8,392 nt of DNA from Alistipes sp. (GTDB lineage Bacteria > Bacteroidota > Bacteroidia > Bacteroidales > Rikenellaceae), in contig JAFOEH010000061.1 of the NCBI GenBank assembly GCA_017380275.1, positions 1 through 8,392 on the forward strand, written 5' to 3'. Below, one piece after another: positions 6,613-8,392 of this stretch (position 1 is the first letter of the stretch; every line of letters begins with the position of its first letter). Position numbers and translations under genes: made by a program. The notes under the pieces were generated by a model. That model searched no databases and had not been told where the DNA came from. It saw only the letters and a list, made by a program, of their open reading frames with translations.

Positions 6613-7737
6613 ATGAAACGAATTACTGCTCTTATCTGCGCGCTGTGCTTCGCAGGCGTTGCACTGGCTCAAGGCCCCAAGGGCGAGCCACAGATTCCCG
6701 TTTATCCTACGCTTCAGGATGAGGCTTCGTTCAGTATGATCCTCATTCCCGACCCGCAGAGCTACACCAAATTTGCAGCTAACCAGCCCTTGTTTGATCT
6801 TCAGACGGCGTGGGTGGCACAAAATATCGACCGCCTCAACATCAAGGCTGCTCTCTTCACGGGCGATATGGTTGAGCAGAACGGTAAGATGATCTCAGCT
6901 CCGAAGCCCAACGAATACAATGGCGACCAGACGGGCCGTCAGCAGTGGGAGGCCGTATCGCGCGCATTGAGCCGCCTGGACAACCGTCTGCCCTACGTTG
7001 TAGCGCAGGGTAACCACGACATCGGCGAGATCACCGCTACCGACCGCCATACGATTATGCCCAACTACGTCTATCCCGAGCGTAACATCCTGTTCGAAAA
7101 GCACCTGGTATCAACTTGCCAGAATTGGCAGGGTGTGCACACGATGGAGAACTCGGCTTACGAGTTCCACGACAAGGCGTGGGGCGATCTGCTTGTTATC
7201 ACGATGGAGTTTGCTCCGCGCGACGAGGCTATAGCGTGGGCGAAGGAGCTGACAGAGTCGGATAAGTACAAGAACCACAAGGTTATAATCCTCGTTCACT
7301 CGTGGCTCAACACCGCCGGTGACCGCATCACGAGCGAGGGTTACACACTGCGTCCCTGCAACTGGGCCGACGATGTGTGGAAGAAGCTGATTTACCCCTC
7401 GAAGAATATCGTTATGGTACTCAGTGGCCACTCTGGCGCTGCCCCCAAGATCGAGGGCGACGTGAAGAGCACCAACTTCAAGCCCACCTCATCATACCGC
7501 GTAGATAAGGCTGCCGATGGCCGCTCAATCCCGCAGATGATGTTCAACTCACAGCAGGGTGACGGCGACTGGAATGGCAATGGCGGTGACTGCTGGTTGC
7601 GTATTCTGGAGTTCAAGCCCGACGGCAAGACCATCGGTGTTCGCACCTTCTCGCCAATGTTTGCAATCTCACGCCTGACGCAGCATCTGGCTTGGCGTAC
7701 AGCCGAGTACGATCAGTTTGAAATTACGATCGAGTAA
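6613..7737 (+). CDS. Secreted calcineurin-like metallophosphoesterase
   Basis: A 374-residue protein with an N-terminal signal peptide (KR, then a hydrophobic core to about residue 17, with likely signal peptidase I cleavage after ALA at 17-19). It should therefore act in the periplasm or outside the cell. Metallophosphoesterase landmarks in order are DPQ (Asp47, Gln49, in place of the usual DxH), GDMVE (84-88), GNHD (133-136), ILVHSW (His229) and SGHSG (271-275, with Gly where many members have the second His of GHxH). Most metal ligands are present, so a dinuclear metal site is plausible. The substrate (phosphomonoester, diester or nucleotide) cannot be told. The upstream bases are AT-rich with no Shine-Dalgarno match, as usual in Bacteroidota. 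It lies 25 bases after ruvB and is followed by a strong terminator. Confidence 0.88.
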   Translation: MKRITALICALCFAGVALAQGPKGEPQIPVYPTLQDEASFSMILIPDPQSYTKFAANQPLFDLQTAWVAQNIDRLNIKAALFTGDMVEQNGKMISAPKPNEYNGDQTGRQQWEAVSRALSRLDNRLPYVVAQGNHDIGEITATDRHTIMPNYVYPERNILFEKHLVSTCQNWQGVHTMENSAYEFHDKAWGDLLVITMEFAPRDEAIAWAKELTESDKYKNHKVIILVHSWLNTAGDRITSEGYTLRPCNWADDVWKKLIYPSKNIVMVLSGHSGAAPKIEGDVKSTNFKPTSSYRVDKAADGRSIPQMMFNSQQGDGDWNGNGGDCWLRILEFKPDGKTIGVRTFSPMFAISRLTQHLAWRTAEYDQFEITIE

Positions 7738-7757
7738 TTGATTGTCTGAAATTAAAG

Positions 7758-7798
7758 AAAACACCCCGCCGAGCGCGCAGCTTGGTGGGGTGTTTTTT
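7758..7798 (+). terminator. Strong intrinsic terminator after the phosphoesterase gene
   Basis: ACACCCC (7761-7767) pairs with GGGGTGT (7787-7793). The helix extends inward through GCCGAG/CTTGGT (7768-7773 with 7781-7786, two G-U pairs) to a 7-base loop, and outward through A-T pairs. A T-run follows at 7793-7798. The A-rich left flank could also let it work from the right, but no leftward transcript is expected there. Confidence 0.88.
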
Positions 7799-7817
7799 AT
7801 TAATTATCGTACAGAGA

Positions 7818-7849
7818 TTGTTGTTATTTACAAATTATTCGTATATTTG
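7818..7849 (+). promoter_or_regulatory. Promoter of the structured RNA
   Basis: TATATTTG at 7842-7849 is a perfect TAnnTTTG. Tandem TTG triplets at 7818-7820 and 7821-7823 give spacers of 21 or 18 bases. Transcription should start near 7855. It lies beyond the phosphoesterase terminator and about 265 bases before the next gene, which points to an independent RNA rather than an ordinary mRNA leader. Confidence 0.65.
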
Positions 7850-7854
7850 TGATA

Positions 7855-8056
7855 GGCTGTCGAATAGGCAGTCTTGTATTGGTGGCATTTAGGCTATTGT
7901 TTATTGTCAAGTAAAACGACCAAATTTATTAAGACACGAACAGACAATAGGCACATTAAATGCTCACGCCGCTTGGCGTGGGCGTGCTTATGTTCGTGTA
8001 TAGGTGCTTGGTCGTACCTTCTTGACAAGTAAGCGCGACCCACGTTTCTTTTTTTT
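7855..8056 (+). ncRNA. Structured non-coding RNA, 6S-like candidate
   Basis: About 200 bases with no coding frame that fold by eye into one long rod. Helix A is 7904-7911 with 8021-8028 (8 bp, TTGTCAAG). Helix B is 7916-7923 with 8008-8015 (8 bp, ACGACCAA). Helix C is 7934-7942 with 7991-7999 (9 bp, ACACGAACA). Helix D is 7948-7954 with 7984-7990 (7 bp). Helix E is 7962-7970 with 7975-7983 (9 bp, GCTT loop). A large internal loop (7924-7933 / 8000-8007) separates B and C. Short outer pairs (7893-7895 with 8032-8034, 7882-7885 with 8040-8043) may close the base, and a T-run at 8049-8056 ends it. Length, own promoter, rod shape and internal bubble fit 6S RNA, the RNA polymerase regulator, and the 6S-like 'Bacteroidales-1' motif as I recall it. 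A long leader of the next gene is the alternative. Confidence 0.6.
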
Positions 8057-8067
8057 GAGTTAAACGG

Positions 8068-8097
8068 TTGCCATCTGTTGGCTGAAATTTAATGTTT
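8068..8097 (+). promoter_or_regulatory. Possible promoter of the lipoprotein gene
   Basis: TTG at 8068-8070, a 19-base spacer, then TAATGTTT at 8090-8097, an imperfect version of TAnnTTTG. It lies just after the T-run of the RNA gene and 19 bases before the ATG. If real, the lipoprotein gene is transcribed separately from the RNA. Confidence 0.3.
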
Positions 8098-8116
8098 AAC
8101 TTAAAAAAATACAATT

Positions 8117-8392
8117 ATGAAAAAGGTTTTATTATGTATGTTGCTAAGTGCAATATTGTTATCTTGTTCAAAAGATGATCCTGTTTTGACACTAAATGCC
8201 CTTACAGCAACAATGTTTGCTCACGAAGAATACCAAATTACCACAACCAATGGAACTAACGTAACTTTCGAATCTAAAAACCCATATGTTGCAAAAGTTG
8301 ATAATATGGGTAAAGTTAGATCATTGACAATTGGCACTGCTATTATAGATGTTAATTCCGATCAGGGTAAAGCTCAAATACTAATCACTGTC
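8117..8392 (+). CDS. Probable surface lipoprotein with BIG2-like domain, 3'-truncated by the window edge
   Basis: The frame is open from ATG 8117 to the window end, giving 92 residues. The N-terminus is a lipoprotein signal: MKK, a hydrophobic core, then ILLSC with Cys17 as the lipidation site, so it should be a substrate of Lgt. The residues after Cys are SKDDP, an acidic stretch like the export signal that sends Bacteroidota lipoproteins to the cell surface. From about residue 27 the sequence resembles a bacterial Ig-like group 2 domain: VTFESKNPYVAKVDNMGKVR, then GTAIIDV and ILITV match the usual 'sSnp.vAtVd..GkV.a...Gta.I' pattern. Such domains act as spacers or adhesive modules; what follows them here is unseen. 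The gene is clearly more AT-rich than the others (about 37% GC in the line 8281-8340), which may mean transfer or simply an accessory gene. Confidence 0.75.
   Translation, partial: MKKVLLCMLLSAILLSCSKDDPVLTLNALTATMFAHEEYQITTTNGTNVTFESKNPYVAKVDNMGKVRSLTIGTAIIDVNSDQGKAQILITV

Noticed and set aside
7855..8056. A riboswitch or cis-acting leader for the lipoprotein gene
   Set aside because: A T-run and a possible separate promoter lie between the fold and the gene, and no known riboswitch core was recognised. It is not fully excluded, so it is noted as the alternative in the RNA entry.
7799..8116. A CRISPR array or insertion sequence in the long non-coding gap
   Set aside because: There are no regularly spaced long repeats, terminal inverted repeats or transposase frame. 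The complementarity is nested as in one folded RNA.

Overview
This window looks like chromosomal DNA of a Bacteroidota bacterium, most likely order Bacteroidales. The evidence is promoter elements of the phylum type (TTG, about 19-21 bases, TAnnTTTG), very weak Shine-Dalgarno signals, a GtrA/SPOR/Lgt/histidine kinase set with Bacteroidales-like sequences, an HU-like domain fused to a SPOR domain, and a lipoprotein whose Cys is followed by SKDDP, as in Bacteroidota surface lipoproteins. The core genes are GC-rich, which would suit an Alistipes-like genus; that genus call is a guess.

Layout. (1) 1-1263, + strand: the C-terminal two thirds of UvrB. (2) 1270-5229, - strand: a compact run of five genes, read right to left: an S24-type (LexA/CI-like) regulator that has lost both catalytic residues, a PhoR-like sensor histidine kinase, lgt, an HU-like/SPOR membrane protein and a GtrA-family membrane protein. 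Several junctions are overlapping or nearly so, so this is probably one operon of envelope genes. It converges on uvrB with only 6 bases between the stop codons. (3) 5216-5573: a dense divergent control region. It holds tRNA-Arg(CCG) with its own promoter and terminator on the + strand, a strong minus-strand promoter that would drive the five-gene operon through a leader fully antisense to the tRNA, a second hairpin with a T-run, and a perfect 13-base inverted repeat ending on the ruvB start codon. (4) 5574-7737, + strand: ruvB and a secreted calcineurin-like phosphoesterase, closed by a strong intrinsic terminator. (5) 7799-8116: no protein gene, but a promoter with a perfect -7 element followed by about 200 bases that fold into a long rod of nested helices ending in a T-run. 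This is a good candidate for a 6S-like regulatory RNA. (6) 8117 to the window end: the start of an AT-rich gene for a probable surface lipoprotein with a bacterial Ig-like (BIG2-type) domain.

Two DNA-repair proteins (UvrB for nucleotide excision, RuvB for Holliday junction migration) flank an envelope operon: lipoprotein maturation by Lgt, peptidoglycan binding by the SPOR protein, polyprenyl-linked sugar translocation by GtrA, and signalling by the kinase. The most interesting material is non-coding: the 6S-like RNA, the antisense leader over the tRNA, and the inverted repeat at the ruvB promoter. None of it has been tested here by search or folding software; all pairings were read by eye.
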